Shown piece by piece: positions 26,054 to 35,498 of a stretch of DNA of 64,000 nucleotides. The translations under genes and the position numbers were made by a program. The DNA is from Bacillus sp. V59.32b. Its GTDB lineage: Bacteria > Bacillota > Bacilli > Bacillales > DSM-1321. The notes beneath the pieces were generated by a model. That model was not told where the DNA came from. It saw nothing but the letters and a program-made list of their open reading frames with translations, and did not search any database. The stretch spans positions 1 to 64,000 of the forward strand of contig NZ_QVTC01000033.1 in the NCBI RefSeq assembly GCF_003429085.1, given 5' to 3'. Within the stretch, counting starts at the first letter, position 1, and each line of letters starts with the position of its first letter.

Positions 26054-26284
26054 GTGTTGACTGTTTTGTTTGGCACTGTAGAGTTTTTTGAAAGGGAAAT
26101 TTTGAATTATGCAGGAAATCACCAGTTAGAAAAGCTGGGAGATGAGGACATCACGATTATTTATTCAAGAATGGAAGATGAACTTAAATATGACTTTATT
26201 TGTGACGAAAAGCTTCGCGTAGAATGCTTGGAAAACTTATCCCTCGCCTATAATAGAATTCTAGAAAAAGAGTTGGCATACTAA
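26054..26284 (+). CDS. small acidic protein of unknown function, first gene of the riboswitch operon
   Basis: 76 aa from GTG 26054, with GAGGTGGAG upstream. An open frame extends back to 25907, but that part is the riboswitch itself and is not translated. The product is acidic, helical and soluble ('FEREILNYAG', 'EDITIIYSRMEDELKYDF', 'LENLSLAYNRILEKELAY'). I do not recognise a family. Its stop codon overlaps the next ATG by one base (TAATG), so translation of the two is coupled. Confidence 0.65.
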   Translation: MLTVLFGTVEFFEREILNYAGNHQLEKLGDEDITIIYSRMEDELKYDFICDEKLRVECLENLSLAYNRILEKELAY

Positions 26285-26514
26285 TGAGATACGAATTAAT
26301 CGATATCATCAGCAAACAAACGAAAATTTCGGTGAGATGCATGGATAAGGATGAAAAAGCGCTTTTGAGGGTATCGCTTGATCCTATAACCTTAGAATGT
26401 ATGGATCCATTCATTCCAGATAGCTTGCAAAGTTTCATCGGATCGCATCAGCAATTCATTGTAAATCATTTGAATCACTTCTGTGAAGTGACATTTAATT
26501 CTGACACGGTGTAA
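26284..26514 (+). CDS. small protein of unknown function, second gene of the riboswitch operon
   Basis: 76 aa, soluble, with no motif I recognise. Begins 'MRYELIDIISKQTKISVRCM'. The same length as the preceding product and the one-base overlap suggest that the two act together, possibly as a complex. Followed after 31 bp by the DNA-binding protein gene. Confidence 0.65.
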   Translation: MRYELIDIISKQTKISVRCMDKDEKALLRVSLDPITLECMDPFIPDSLQSFIGSHQQFIVNHLNHFCEVTFNSDTV

Positions 26515-26545
26515 GAGGTTCTTATTAAAGGGGTGTTTGTCTTAA

Positions 26546-27142
26546 ATGAGAAGATATTGGACAAATGAGGAAAGAAATTACCTGAGAGAGAATGTTGGGC
26601 AATTAAAGATTTCGACAATGGCTGATAAATTAGGGCGGACGGAAGACTCTGTTCTCCAAATGCTTAAGAAGTTGGGGCTGTCTAATACAAAAGCCTCAAC
26701 CGGTTTATTAACGACCTATCAATTATCACAATTGCTGCAGGTGGACGCGAAAACCGTAAGACATTGGATTCTTAATCACGGTCTAAAGTGCACAAAGAAA
26801 ACGACAAGAAACATAAAGAAATGGTATCTGATTGATCCCGATGATTTTTGGGATTGGGCCGCGGAAAACAGAGAGCGAATCACATTTTCCAAAATCAAAT
26901 ATCAATCGATCCCGCCCGAGCCCGCCTGGTGCAGGACCGAAAGAATGAAAGAAAGAAAGAACGGCAGCAAAAACAATTATAAAAACTGGTCAACCCTAGA
27001 AGAACGCTTAGTCATACAACTCATCTCGTCAGGTGAATCCTACGCCGCCGTCGGCGAAAGACTAGACCGTTCATCCGTAAGCGTAGAAAGAAAATACAAG
27101 CGCCTCATCGAAAACACTTACAGCATTGCACAACATAGTTAA
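26546..27142 (+). CDS. DNA-binding protein with two Myb/SANT-like modules
   Basis: 198 aa, last gene of the riboswitch operon. Residues 3-50 ('RRYWTNEERNYLRENVG' ... 'LGRTEDSVLQMLKKLGL') and about 145-190 ('NWSTLEERLVIQLISSG' ... 'LDRSSVSVERKYKRL') each look like a Myb/SANT-type helix-turn-helix. Between them, 'TTYQLSQLLQVDAKTVRHWI' resembles an excisionase/MerR-type helix-turn-helix. The basic linker is near 130-145. This suggests a sequence-specific DNA-binding protein, perhaps derived from phage. Its target is unknown. ATG 26546 follows AAAGGGGTG. Confidence 0.7.
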   Translation: MRRYWTNEERNYLRENVGQLKISTMADKLGRTEDSVLQMLKKLGLSNTKASTGLLTTYQLSQLLQVDAKTVRHWILNHGLKCTKKTTRNIKKWYLIDPDDFWDWAAENRERITFSKIKYQSIPPEPAWCRTERMKERKNGSKNNYKNWSTLEERLVIQLISSGESYAAVGERLDRSSVSVERKYKRLIENTYSIAQHS

Positions 27143-27212
27143 GTGAACATCGCTAGTAGGTGTCAGGCGCCGTCCATATTTTTTACAGGTTTTATCCGTA
27201 TATTCAAGGTAT

Positions 27213-27250
27213 GAAAAGGAAGGACATCCTAATGATTGTCCTTCCTTTTC
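27213..27250. terminator. terminator of the riboswitch operon
   Basis: Perfect 14-bp stem GAAAAGGAAGGACA/TGTCCTTCCTTTTC with a 10-nt loop. It ends the operon about 70 bp after the last stop codon. The ORF that can be read through it (27160-27354) is not credible. Confidence 0.8.
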
Positions 27251-27570
27251 TTTGCGAGAATGTAGAAAACGGCAATTTCCGGGATAATACTACTACACAA
27301 TCGGCATGTTTTCTTTATGGAGATGATCCTACTTTTTTGTTCCTGTTGATCTAGATTCCAGAGAATGAAGAATCCTTTTGAGACTATGCAGGTAGGTATG
27401 CGTAATGGTTACCTGAATTCAGTATTGGTGAATGAGATGAAAATAGTCGTAAGGGGCTTAAAATTCTTTATTTACTTAAGTAATCCTGCTTGGGGAATGA
27501 AAAAATTCTAATTGATAGGAAACATTTTGTTTTTTGATGGATTGTCTGAATTTTTGAGGGGTTAGACTTC

Positions 27571-28345
27571 ATTTATGAGCGGTAATCCGGATATATGAGC
27601 GATTAACCGAAAATATGAGCGGCTATCGAAAGATATGAGCGGTAATCAGAATATATGAGCGGTAATCAGAATATATGAGCAGCTATCAAATATATGAGCG
27701 GTAATCCGGATATATGAGCGATTAACCGAATATATGAGCGGTTATCCGAGTATATGAGCGGTAATCCAAATATATGGGCGGTAATCCGGATATATGAGCG
27801 ATTAATCAAATATATGAGCGGTTATCGAAATATATGAGCGGTAATCCGGATATATGAGCGATTATCCGAAAATATGAGCGATTAATCAAATATATGAGCG
27901 GTAATCAGAATATATGAGCAGCTATCAAATATATGAGCGGTAATCCGGATATATGAGCGGTAATCCGGATATATGAGCGGTAATCGAAATATATGAGCGA
28001 TTAATCAAATATATGAGCGGTAATCCGAAAATATGAGCGATTATCCGAAAATATGAGCGATTATCCGGATATATGAGCGATTATCCGAAAATATGAGCGG
28101 TTATCGAAATATATGAGCGGTTATCAAATATATGAGCGGTAATCCGGATATATGAGCGATTATCCGAATATGTGAGCGATTAATCAAATATATGAGGGAT
28201 TATCCGAATATATGAGCGATTAATCAAATATATGAGCGGTTATCGAAATATATGAGCGGTAATCCGGATATATGAGCGATTATCCGAGTATATGAGCGAT
28301 TAACCAAATATATGAGCGATTATCCAAATTTATGAGCGATAGCCC
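27571..28345. repeat. array of about 39 tandem 20-bp repeats
   Basis: Units of 19-20 bp with consensus TATATGAGCGGTAATCCGGA. The ATGAGC core recurs from 27575 to 28332 at an average period of 19.9 bp; three copies carry a changed core (27776, 28172 and 28193 areas). The second half varies among a few types: GGTAATCCGG, GATTAATCAA, GATTATCCGA, GGTTATCGAA, AGCTATCAA. A 71-bp block at 27650-27720 recurs identically at 27889-27959, so the array grew partly by segmental duplication. There are no unique spacers and no cas genes. Each unit contains stop codons. Bases 27251-27570, before the array, hold nothing recognisable. Confidence 0.97.
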
Positions 28346-28369
28346 CAAGTTGATATTTAACTATAATCG

Positions 28370-28406
28370 CAAAACAGGCACCATCCAAAAACTGGATGGT
28401 GTCTGT
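28370..28406 (-). terminator. terminator of the minus-strand sensor kinase
   Basis: 13-bp stem ACAGRCACCATCC/GGATGGTGYCTGT with one G-U pair and TTTTG on the minus strand. Together with the terminator at 27213-27250 it brackets the repeat array, which is therefore likely to be little transcribed. Confidence 0.8.
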
Positions 28407-28420
28407 TGTCTTGTCATGTT

Positions 28421-29686
28421 TCAAAACTTCTCATTCTTCATCGAGGGAAGGTATGGCGGGAATGATACATCGAATGTTGTGCCTGTCCCTGGTTCACTTT
28501 GTACACGGATGGTGCCGTTCATCGCCCGTACAATGCTGTGGACGACCATCATGCCCAGTCCTGTACCCTTTGCCTCTTTGGTGGAATAATAAGGCTCCCC
28601 CAATCGGTCTATCTGTTCTCTTGTCATCCCTACCCCCGTATCCTTTACGGAGATGGTTACCTGGGAGGAGGTAGATTTCGTTTCTATGACTAAAAAACCA
28701 CCGTTCGGCATGGATTCGATGGCATTCTTAATTAGATTTAGAAAGCATTGATGAAATTTTTGCCGGTCTCCTTGTATGAGCCCAATCGCAGAAAACTTAG
28801 TGGAAACTTCAATAGAATCCCGGTTAGTTAAAGGCTGCAGAATTGTTAAGACTTGATGAATTTCAGTCGAGACATTCAGTTCCTCCATCTTATGGAGCGA
28901 AGGTTTGGAAAAGGTTAAATAATCCTGGATAACCCGCTCGGCGGATTGCAATTCACCTTTTACGAGCGATAGATAGGTAGAGCGCTGCTTCGGTTCAAGG
29001 TCATCCTCCTGCAGCAATTGCACAAACCCCATCGCAGCGGTTAAAGGATTTCGGATCTCATGGGAAATAGCGGCACCCATTTGCTCGACGGCTTCTAATT
29101 TCTTGGATTTAACCAGATGTTGGCGTATCACGATATTTTTCCTCGCAAATTCGATACAATAGGCAATAATCGCGACGCCAAGAGGCGGAACAATTAAGTA
29201 GGCAATCCACACATCCCATCCTAAAACAGATGGATAAACGTATTTCAACCCCGCCATCGTGACAAAATTAATGAAGGTTGCTAAAAAAATTGAAATCAAG
29301 ATACGCCACTTGGGAGTTTGCCGCCAAAACCAGGGATGGATTCGCCATAACAAAAAGAGTAGAACTCCATATAAAGGGATATTCGTCAAGAATCCAATGT
29401 CCATCCCGAAAAGCCCGCGAATAGCGATGGTCACTACCGCGAGAAGAGGACCGATTCCTAAATAGAGACCGCCAATTACTACCGGTAAATTCCGCAAATC
29501 CAGGCGAAGCTCGCTGCTAAGTTCATAAGAAAACATCATGCAAATCACTAAAGAGGCGATAAAACAAAGAGCCGTCCGCAGCTTTGGGAAAGACTTTTCG
29601 CTAGATCTTTCAGAACACACCAAACAAAAAAATAACAGAATCATTAATAAAGACAGGTTAAATAAAAAATGCTTGGTTATTTCCAA
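28421..29686 (-). CDS. membrane sensor histidine kinase, KinB-like sporulation type
   Basis: 421 aa. Residues 1-185 contain about six transmembrane helices with a 5TMR-LYT-like pattern ('LDLRNLPVVIGGLYLGIGP', 'RGLFGMDIGF'). The kinase core follows: H box 'GAAISHEIRNPLTAAMGF' with H209, N box 'NLIKNAIESMPNGG', G1 'VKDTGVGM', and 'PYYSTKEAKGTGLGM'. The topology, length and H box match B. subtilis KinB, which feeds the Spo0A phosphorelay. No kapB or response regulator is adjacent. Its 3' end faces the repeat array. Confidence 0.83.
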   Translation of the reverse strand: MEITKHFLFNLSLLMILLFFCLVCSERSSEKSFPKLRTALCFIASLVICMMFSYELSSELRLDLRNLPVVIGGLYLGIGPLLAVVTIAIRGLFGMDIGFLTNIPLYGVLLFLLWRIHPWFWRQTPKWRILISIFLATFINFVTMAGLKYVYPSVLGWDVWIAYLIVPPLGVAIIAYCIEFARKNIVIRQHLVKSKKLEAVEQMGAAISHEIRNPLTAAMGFVQLLQEDDLEPKQRSTYLSLVKGELQSAERVIQDYLTFSKPSLHKMEELNVSTEIHQVLTILQPLTNRDSIEVSTKFSAIGLIQGDRQKFHQCFLNLIKNAIESMPNGGFLVIETKSTSSQVTISVKDTGVGMTREQIDRLGEPYYSTKEAKGTGLGMMVVHSIVRAMNGTIRVQSEPGTGTTFDVSFPPYLPSMKNEKF

Positions 29687-30116
29687 ATTTGACTACCTCC
29701 AATATATGTATAGGGCCCTCTAACTCCCCGCTGCTACATGAAGCGGAAATGACCCCTGTCTATGCTCTAAAAGAGAGAAAGCCAGATTAAATTTGTGAAA
29801 AACCCGGTCAACACATAATGGCGAGACCCATAATTTTTTACATGTGTGGGTAGGGTCTCCTAAACTTGAGCTCACAAACTTCATGATAATCGAAAGATTC
29901 TTATTTCATATCGTGAACCTATAGTACCCCAAAGTAAATGAACGCAAAGTCCCGATTTTTTCCTCATTTGCTAAATTAATATATAATTCGACATGAAAAG
30001 GATAAATTCCTTTTTTAGAGTTAGGTCCAAAGACTTTTTAACTGGTTGCTGCCATAAACGGTTATTGAATCAAGTAGAGAGAAAATTATCTTGCAAATAT
30101 CAAGGAGTGAATTGAT
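29687..30116. other. divergent spacer between the kinase and alkD genes
   Basis: 430 bp holding both promoters. It contains an inverted repeat GAGACCC (29823-29829)/GGGTCTC (29853-29859) with a 23-nt interior and no U tail, and a single 0A-box-like TTCGACA at 29987. No ORF. Confidence 0.5.
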
Positions 30117-30776
30117 TTGATAATCAACCGATTAATTAATAAATTTGAGAGCCATCGAAATAAAGAACAGGCGAAGCCAATGCAAAAATATATGAAAGAC
30201 TTATTTCCATTTCTCGGGATCAAAACACCGCAAAGAAAAGAGCTAATGAAGGAGTTTTATCAGGAAAGCCGAATACTAAAAGAAGACTTTCAACCGGAAT
30301 TTGTCACCGAACTCTGGAAACAGGATGAAAGGGAGTATCAATATGCGGCAATGGATTACGTAGAAAAATCACTTAAAAAGCTCCAGAAAAATGATCTGCT
30401 GTTAGTAAAAGATCTTATCACTGAAAAATCATGGTGGGATACCGTTGATATGCTTGCCCAAAAGCCGGTGGGCAAAATTGCCGCGGATCATCCGGAAGTG
30501 ATCCATGAAGAAATTGAAGATTGGAGCATCAGCGATAATCTTTGGCTTCGAAGAACATCGATCCTTTTTCAGTTGAAATATAAAGAAAAAACAAATGAAG
30601 AACTCCTTTATACATACATTTTGCGAAATAATGAAAGCAAGGAGTTTTTCATCCAAAAAGCGATTGGCTGGACCTTAAGGGAGTACTCAAAAACAAATCC
30701 CGAATCCGTCAGAAGATTTATCGCAGCCAACCAGCTGGCGAATTTGAGCGTTCGTGAAGGCAGCAAATATTTATGA
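30117..30776 (+). CDS. alkD: AlkD-type DNA alkylation repair protein
   Basis: 219 aa, built of HEAT-like helical repeats. Typical marks of the AlkD family are 'MQKYMKDLFPFLGIKTPQR' near the start, 'EYQYAAMDYV', and 'KSWWDTVDMLA', where the paired tryptophans and Asp line the active site. Family members excise N3- and N7-alkylpurines without base flipping. The TTG start at 30117 follows CAAGGAGTG. It stands alone, about 100 bp before pgcA. Confidence 0.87.
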   Translation: MIINRLINKFESHRNKEQAKPMQKYMKDLFPFLGIKTPQRKELMKEFYQESRILKEDFQPEFVTELWKQDEREYQYAAMDYVEKSLKKLQKNDLLLVKDLITEKSWWDTVDMLAQKPVGKIAADHPEVIHEEIEDWSISDNLWLRRTSILFQLKYKEKTNEELLYTYILRNNESKEFFIQKAIGWTLREYSKTNPESVRRFIAANQLANLSVREGSKYL

Positions 30777-30873
30777 CTTTTCTGTTGTTTTTAGTCGATT
30801 AATATCTTATTATTTACTACAAAAAATATGGTATCTTTTATATATATAAAGCAAGGAAAAAGGAGCGGATTGA

Positions 30874-32607
30874 ATGAATTGGAAAGACACGTATTCATCA
30901 TGGGATAATCATCAGGAGCTGGATGAAGAATTACGCTCTCTTATGGAAGAAATGAAAGGGGACGAAAGCAAGCTGGAGGAAGCGTTTTATAAAAATCTAG
31001 AGTTCGGAACAGGCGGGATGAGAGGCGAAATCGGCGTCGGAACAAACCGGATGAACCTCTATACAATCCGAAAAGCGACAGCGGGACTCGCCGCCTATAT
31101 CAGCTCATTTGGAGAAGACGCAAAGAAACGCGGGGTGGCAATCGCTTATGATTCTCGTCACAAATCTCCTGAATTTGCGCTAGAAGCTGCGAAAATGCTT
31201 GCAACCGGGGGGATAAAGGTGTATTTGTTCGACGAACTCCGTCCCACACCTGAGCTTTCTTTTGCAGTAAGACAGCTTAATGCCTATTCTGGCATCGTCA
31301 TCACTGCCAGCCATAATCCGCCAGAATATAATGGATACAAAGTATACGGCCCTGACGGTGGACAACTTCCTCCTGGGTCTGCTGACCAAGTGATCGAATA
31401 CGTGAACGAAATTGAAAATGAACTGCTGCTCCAAGTGGAAGAGGAAGAAATTTTAAAGAAAAATGGACTCATTGAAATTATCGGAAAAGAAATAGATGAC
31501 GAATATAATAAGCAATTACTCTCGATTTCTGAAAATCCTGATCTCCCGAAAGAAGTGGATCTAGAAATCGTCTTCACACCGCTGCATGGAACGGCTAATC
31601 AATCAGTGCGCCGCGCCCTTAGCGATTTAGGATACGAGAAAGTTCATGTGGTGAAAGAACAAGAGCTGCCGGACCCGAATTTTTCGACCGTTGCTTCTCC
31701 GAATCCGGAAGAGCATGCCGCGTTTGAATTGGCGATTCGCCTTGGAAATGAAGTGTCCGCCGACCTCCTGATCGCTACCGACCCAGATGCAGACCGGCTC
31801 GGAATCGCCGTCAAAAACGATGCAGGTGAATACGTCGTCTTGACCGGCAATCAAACCGGGGCCTTAATCCTGGACTATCTTTTGACGCAGAAGCAGGACA
31901 AAGGAACACTCCCTTCAAATGGAATCGTTTTAAAAACGATCGTCACCTCAGAGTTGGGAAGAACGATCGCCAGCCGTTTCGGCCTGAAAACAGAAGATGT
32001 CTTAACCGGATTCAAATTCATCGCCGAAAAAATGAATGAATATGACCGGACAGGGAGCCACACATTCCTTTTTGGCTATGAAGAAAGCTATGGCTATCTT
32101 GCCAAAGGCTTCGCCAGGGATAAAGATGCGATTCAGGCAGCTCTTTTGGCTGTGGAAGTCTGTGCTTATTATAAGAAAAGAGGCATGACCCTCTATGAAG
32201 GCTTGCTTTCTGTCTTCGAAAGGTACGGCTTTTATCTGGAAGGCTTACGTTCTCTTACCTTAAAGGGAATTGAAGGCAACCGCCAAATTCAAGGGATCCT
32301 GAATGAATTCAGGGAAAACCCACCTAAAGAACTTGCTTCAAGAAAAGTAGTCGTCCAAGAGGATTATCAAAACAGCACTAAATTTTCTCTCTTAACAAAC
32401 GAAGAAGAAACGATTGAGCTGCCAAAATCGAATGTGCTGAAATACTTCCTTGAGGACGGCACCTGGATTTGTCTCCGCCCATCAGGAACAGAGCCGAAGA
32501 TCAAATTCTACTTCGGTGTCCAGGGGGATACGATGGAGACAGCCCGCGAAAAGCTGGATACGGTGGCAGAAGAGTTTATGGAGAACATAGATCGAATTTT
32601 ATCATAG
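30874..32607 (+). CDS. pgcA: alpha-phosphoglucomutase PgcA
   Basis: 577-aa enzyme converting glucose-6-phosphate to glucose-1-phosphate. It has the phosphoserine loop '[11 protein letters not shown]' (S146), the metal loop 'DPDADRLG', the sugar-binding 'GYEESYGY' and the phosphate-binding '[12 protein letters not shown]'. Its product feeds GtaB (53509-54393), giving UDP-glucose for teichoic acid glucosylation and glycolipid anchors. Monocistronic with a strong terminator. Confidence 0.95.
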   Translation: MNWKDTYSSWDNHQELDEELRSLMEEMKGDESKLEEAFYKNLEFGTGGMRGEIGVGTNRMNLYTIRKATAGLAAYISSFGEDAKKRGVAIAYDSRHKSPEFALEAAKMLATGGIKVYLFDELRPTPELSFAVRQLNAYSGIVITASHNPPEYNGYKVYGPDGGQLPPGSADQVIEYVNEIENELLLQVEEEEILKKNGLIEIIGKEIDDEYNKQLLSISENPDLPKEVDLEIVFTPLHGTANQSVRRALSDLGYEKVHVVKEQELPDPNFSTVASPNPEEHAAFELAIRLGNEVSADLLIATDPDADRLGIAVKNDAGEYVVLTGNQTGALILDYLLTQKQDKGTLPSNGIVLKTIVTSELGRTIASRFGLKTEDVLTGFKFIAEKMNEYDRTGSHTFLFGYEESYGYLAKGFARDKDAIQAALLAVEVCAYYKKRGMTLYEGLLSVFERYGFYLEGLRSLTLKGIEGNRQIQGILNEFRENPPKELASRKVVVQEDYQNSTKFSLLTNEEETIELPKSNVLKYFLEDGTWICLRPSGTEPKIKFYFGVQGDTMETAREKLDTVAEEFMENIDRILS

Positions 32608-32608
32608 G

Positions 32609-32648
32609 ATAAAAAAGGTGAAAATCGTTAAGATTTTTACCTTTTTTT
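32609..32648 (+). terminator. terminator of pgcA
   Basis: AAAAAAGGTGAAAATC pairs with GATTTTTACCTTTTTT; the U tail is part of the arm. Confidence 0.8.
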
Positions 32649-32785
32649 GTTCCTGCAGTTAACCTTATGCAGGATTATGCTGGTTTATGTCGAAATATAA
32701 AAATGAATCTCCTGTTTATTGAAATGTCAAAAGATCGGTCGATATTAATGGAGTAACCAGTATATAAACAAAGGGGCATAAACTT

Positions 32786-33925
32786 GTGAAATCTGTATTT
32801 ACATCTAAATTTTTCGCTGTTTTCGCAACAGCAGCCGTTTTAGTTGCAGGATGGTTGGTCTGGGAGTATAAATTGGAAAAGCCAGCTCCTCAAACGGTAG
32901 TAAAAGAAGTGGAGACGGTGAAAACAGTGCAGGTGGTGGAAAAGGAAGCTGCTGCACCCGTACAAGTAAAGAAGCAGAGAAGCTTAAAAGATATTATCCA
33001 ATTTTCAGAGGATAAAGTATTTCAGGTTTTAACAGATTCCTCTCTCGGCTCTGCCTTTCTTTATAATAACAAGGGGCATATTGTAACGAATGCCCATGTA
33101 GTTTCGGGCTACAAGGATGTACAGGTACAAACTATCGACGATGAAATTCTTTCAGGCACGGTGATTGGAATTGGCGATGAAATGGACGTAGCGGTCATTC
33201 ATGTGCCGGCGTTAGAAGGAAAGAAACCTTTGCCGACTGCCAAAAATCAGGCAGTGAAGGGCGATGAGGTGATCACCTTCGGCAGTCCGAACGGATTGAA
33301 AGATTCGGTTTCGACGGGGATTATCAGCGGTTTAAAAAGAGATTTCGACATCTCTCCTTTTGTTTATGATGATGTATACCAAACGACTGCTCCCATTTAT
33401 CCGGGCAGCAGCGGCGGGCCTTTGATTGATAAGGAGACAGGCGAAGTAATCGCCATTAATAGCGCTTCTTATATCAATCAAACAGCACTTGGTTTTTCTA
33501 TCCCGATGCAGCAGGTTGTATCACTTATTGATTCCTGGATCAAAAACCCGATGAAGTGGGAAGACGTACAGGAGTATGAAGACTTCTACGATGCAAGTGA
33601 CCTTTGGGATATTCCAGAAGACGCCTATTCTGAATATGAAGAAGACTGGGACGAAAGCTATGATGAGTCTTATTCCGAGGATGAAGGATATTACGAAGAA
33701 GAGAGCTATGAAGAAGAAGAGAGCTATGAAGAATATTATCCGGAGGAAGATAGCGAAACGATCCCTGAGGATGAATATAATTATGAGGAAGAGACTGAAG
33801 AAACCTATGAAGAAGATCCTATGTTAGAAGGGGAGAATCCAGAAGAGGATATTCCACTTGAGGAAGAATACGATCAGAATGGAAATCCCATAGAGGGAAC
33901 TGAATCTGATAGTTCCAATTATTAA
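32786..33925 (+). CDS. membrane-anchored trypsin-like (HtrA-type) protease with acidic tail
   Basis: 379 aa. One N-terminal transmembrane helix (about 8-28) anchors the enzyme outside the membrane. The S1C-type protease domain (about 65-250) has the triad H104 ('TNAHVV'), D134 ('EMDVAVI') and S209 ('GSSGGPL'). Where HtrA enzymes carry a PDZ domain, this one has about 125 residues rich in Glu, Asp and Tyr with repeated 'EESYEE'-like units. The tail could bind calcium, wall polymers or basic substrates. The GTG start at 32786 follows AAAGGGG. Confidence 0.85.
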   Translation: MKSVFTSKFFAVFATAAVLVAGWLVWEYKLEKPAPQTVVKEVETVKTVQVVEKEAAAPVQVKKQRSLKDIIQFSEDKVFQVLTDSSLGSAFLYNNKGHIVTNAHVVSGYKDVQVQTIDDEILSGTVIGIGDEMDVAVIHVPALEGKKPLPTAKNQAVKGDEVITFGSPNGLKDSVSTGIISGLKRDFDISPFVYDDVYQTTAPIYPGSSGGPLIDKETGEVIAINSASYINQTALGFSIPMQQVVSLIDSWIKNPMKWEDVQEYEDFYDASDLWDIPEDAYSEYEEDWDESYDESYSEDEGYYEEESYEEEESYEEYYPEEDSETIPEDEYNYEEETEETYEEDPMLEGENPEEDIPLEEEYDQNGNPIEGTESDSSNY

Positions 33926-33933
33926 TATCTAGT

Positions 33934-33990
33934 AGAAAGAAGCCGATTGAACCGTCTTAATCGCGGGACAATCTGGCTTCTTTCTTTTAT
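33934..33990 (+). terminator. terminator of the acidic-tail protease gene
   Basis: AGAAAGAAGCC (with GATTG) pairs with (CAATC) GGCTTCTTTCT, followed by TTTTA. Confidence 0.8.
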
Positions 33991-34075
33991 AAAAATAATA
34001 TATTATCCAACCAACCTGTTTTATTATCCAAACCCAAAAAACAGAAGAGGCCGCCTAAATGGCAGCCTCATTATT

Positions 34076-35497
34076 CTACAAATTATTACTCTCTATTTCT
34101 TCCGTATCAAGCAGCTTGTTAACCTTCAAACCATCCTCCGTTAACGTTAAGAAAAATTTAGAGCGGAATTTTTTATATTTGGAAGTTCCGTCATCATAAT
34201 GGATGATATAACTTTCCTCAGTTGTGACGTTGTAGCCGCCATCAACCTCTTCTGAATCAATGGAACTTAGTCCATGATATTCCTCAGTAATCCCTTTTTT
34301 CTCAAGGGTGTCGATATACTTTCGGGTCTCTTCGTAGGAAGGGCCTTTTGGATCGATGGTTGATGCTCCCAATGAGAAGTCCCGGGCATTGATCGCTGCA
34401 ACCTGATCTGTGAAGTGTTTGTCCATAAACTCACCGATTTCATTGTCTCCAAACGCTCCCTGTTGCTCGAAAAGATCGCTGAAAGTGGAAGCTACTTCGG
34501 CGGTTTCTTCTTCTTCAAAAAGCAATTCTACATCGGAATCATCATTTACTTTAAATACCTCGGTTTTTTCTGTCTTGCCATCAACTTTCCTCTCGGCATG
34601 GAGCTTAATCGAACCATCTGTTGCGACAGGACCGAAGCTATCCATGTCGGCAATCTTTTCACCGGTGCTTTTCCCGTTTACGAACAGAACAGCATCATCA
34701 TCATTCGAGTATAGATAAAGAGAGGTGCTATCAATCTCTATATCAACCACCAGTTCATTCTCATATGCATCGGAAAAATCCAATTCATCCTCTGATGTAA
34801 GCTCGGCATACTCTCCTTTATATACGGCTTTCAAGATATGCTCCCCAGGGAAGATATAACCTAAGTTCTCATCTTCGTCTTCTTCCTTCAGTGTCTTTGT
34901 TTTCTTTCCGGCTAGCGAGACTTCCGTGTCTTCAAGATTAGAAGAGACAACTAATTCGATTGGGTAAAATTCAAGGAAGTAATCATCATACAGCAACCAC
35001 TTTTTCTTATCTTCCTTTTTGACACTTACTAGCTTGTTATTATAACCATCTTTGACCGCTTCCGTTACTTTGTATCCATCAATCTCGTAAGCCTGCCTTT
35101 TAAGCTCTTTGCTGATATCGTTGAAATCATTATCATCGGTAAGAAAGGCGAGATAGGAAGCGGCTTCCTTTTCGGTAATGGTGTGCTTATCCTGGCCTTG
35201 ATTGATTATTTTGGCAAGAGCTTTAGTATCATCATCTTTCACTGCTTTCTCGAATTCTTCGACGGTTTTCATCGGATCTGTCAAGGATGAAAGGTAGAAG
35301 TGACTCCCGGCCAGAGATGCAACTAGAATCACCGCAGTAATGATTCCTGCTTTTGCCTTCCCCGAAAGGGAACGCTTCTTGTTCCGGGTCGGTGAAGCAG
35401 GGGCGTCCGATGCCGGTTCCGGTTGCTGTGCTCCGCAATTGCTGCAGAAAGTTTGACTGTCATTAAGCTGTGTCCCGCATTCTTTACAGTAATTCAT
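34076..35497 (-). CDS. zinc-ribbon membrane protein, TcaA/YvbJ-like
   Basis: 473 aa, last of three zinc-ribbon genes on the minus strand. The N-terminus is a zinc ribbon 'YCKECGTQL' ... 'FCSNCGAQ'. After a linker and one transmembrane helix (about 60-80) there is a large acidic extracytoplasmic region resembling staphylococcal TcaA and B. subtilis YvbJ, which are linked to glycopeptide susceptibility and the cell envelope. An upstream extension of the frame to 35545 exists, but ATG 35497 follows GGAGA and starts directly at the ribbon. It lies two bases after the preceding gene. Confidence 0.78.
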   Translation of the reverse strand: MNYCKECGTQLNDSQTFCSNCGAQQPEPASDAPASPTRNKKRSLSGKAKAGIITAVILVASLAGSHFYLSSLTDPMKTVEEFEKAVKDDDTKALAKIINQGQDKHTITEKEAASYLAFLTDDNDFNDISKELKRQAYEIDGYKVTEAVKDGYNNKLVSVKKEDKKKWLLYDDYFLEFYPIELVVSSNLEDTEVSLAGKKTKTLKEEDEDENLGYIFPGEHILKAVYKGEYAELTSEDELDFSDAYENELVVDIEIDSTSLYLYSNDDDAVLFVNGKSTGEKIADMDSFGPVATDGSIKLHAERKVDGKTEKTEVFKVNDDSDVELLFEEEETAEVASTFSDLFEQQGAFGDNEIGEFMDKHFTDQVAAINARDFSLGASTIDPKGPSYEETRKYIDTLEKKGITEEYHGLSSIDSEEVDGGYNVTTEESYIIHYDDGTSKYKKFRSKFFLTLTEDGLKVNKLLDTEEIESNNL

Positions 35498-35498
35498 G

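Noticed and set aside
27160..27354. 64-residue ORF after the Myb-like gene
   Set aside because: Contains the operon terminator and has no ribosome binding site.
27571..28345. CRISPR array
   Set aside because: Repeats are directly adjacent, about 20 bp, degenerate, with no unique spacers, no leader and no cas genes in the window.
29823..29859. Terminator in the kinase/alkD spacer
   Set aside because: The GAGACCC/GGGTCTC repeat has a 23-nt interior and no U run on either strand.
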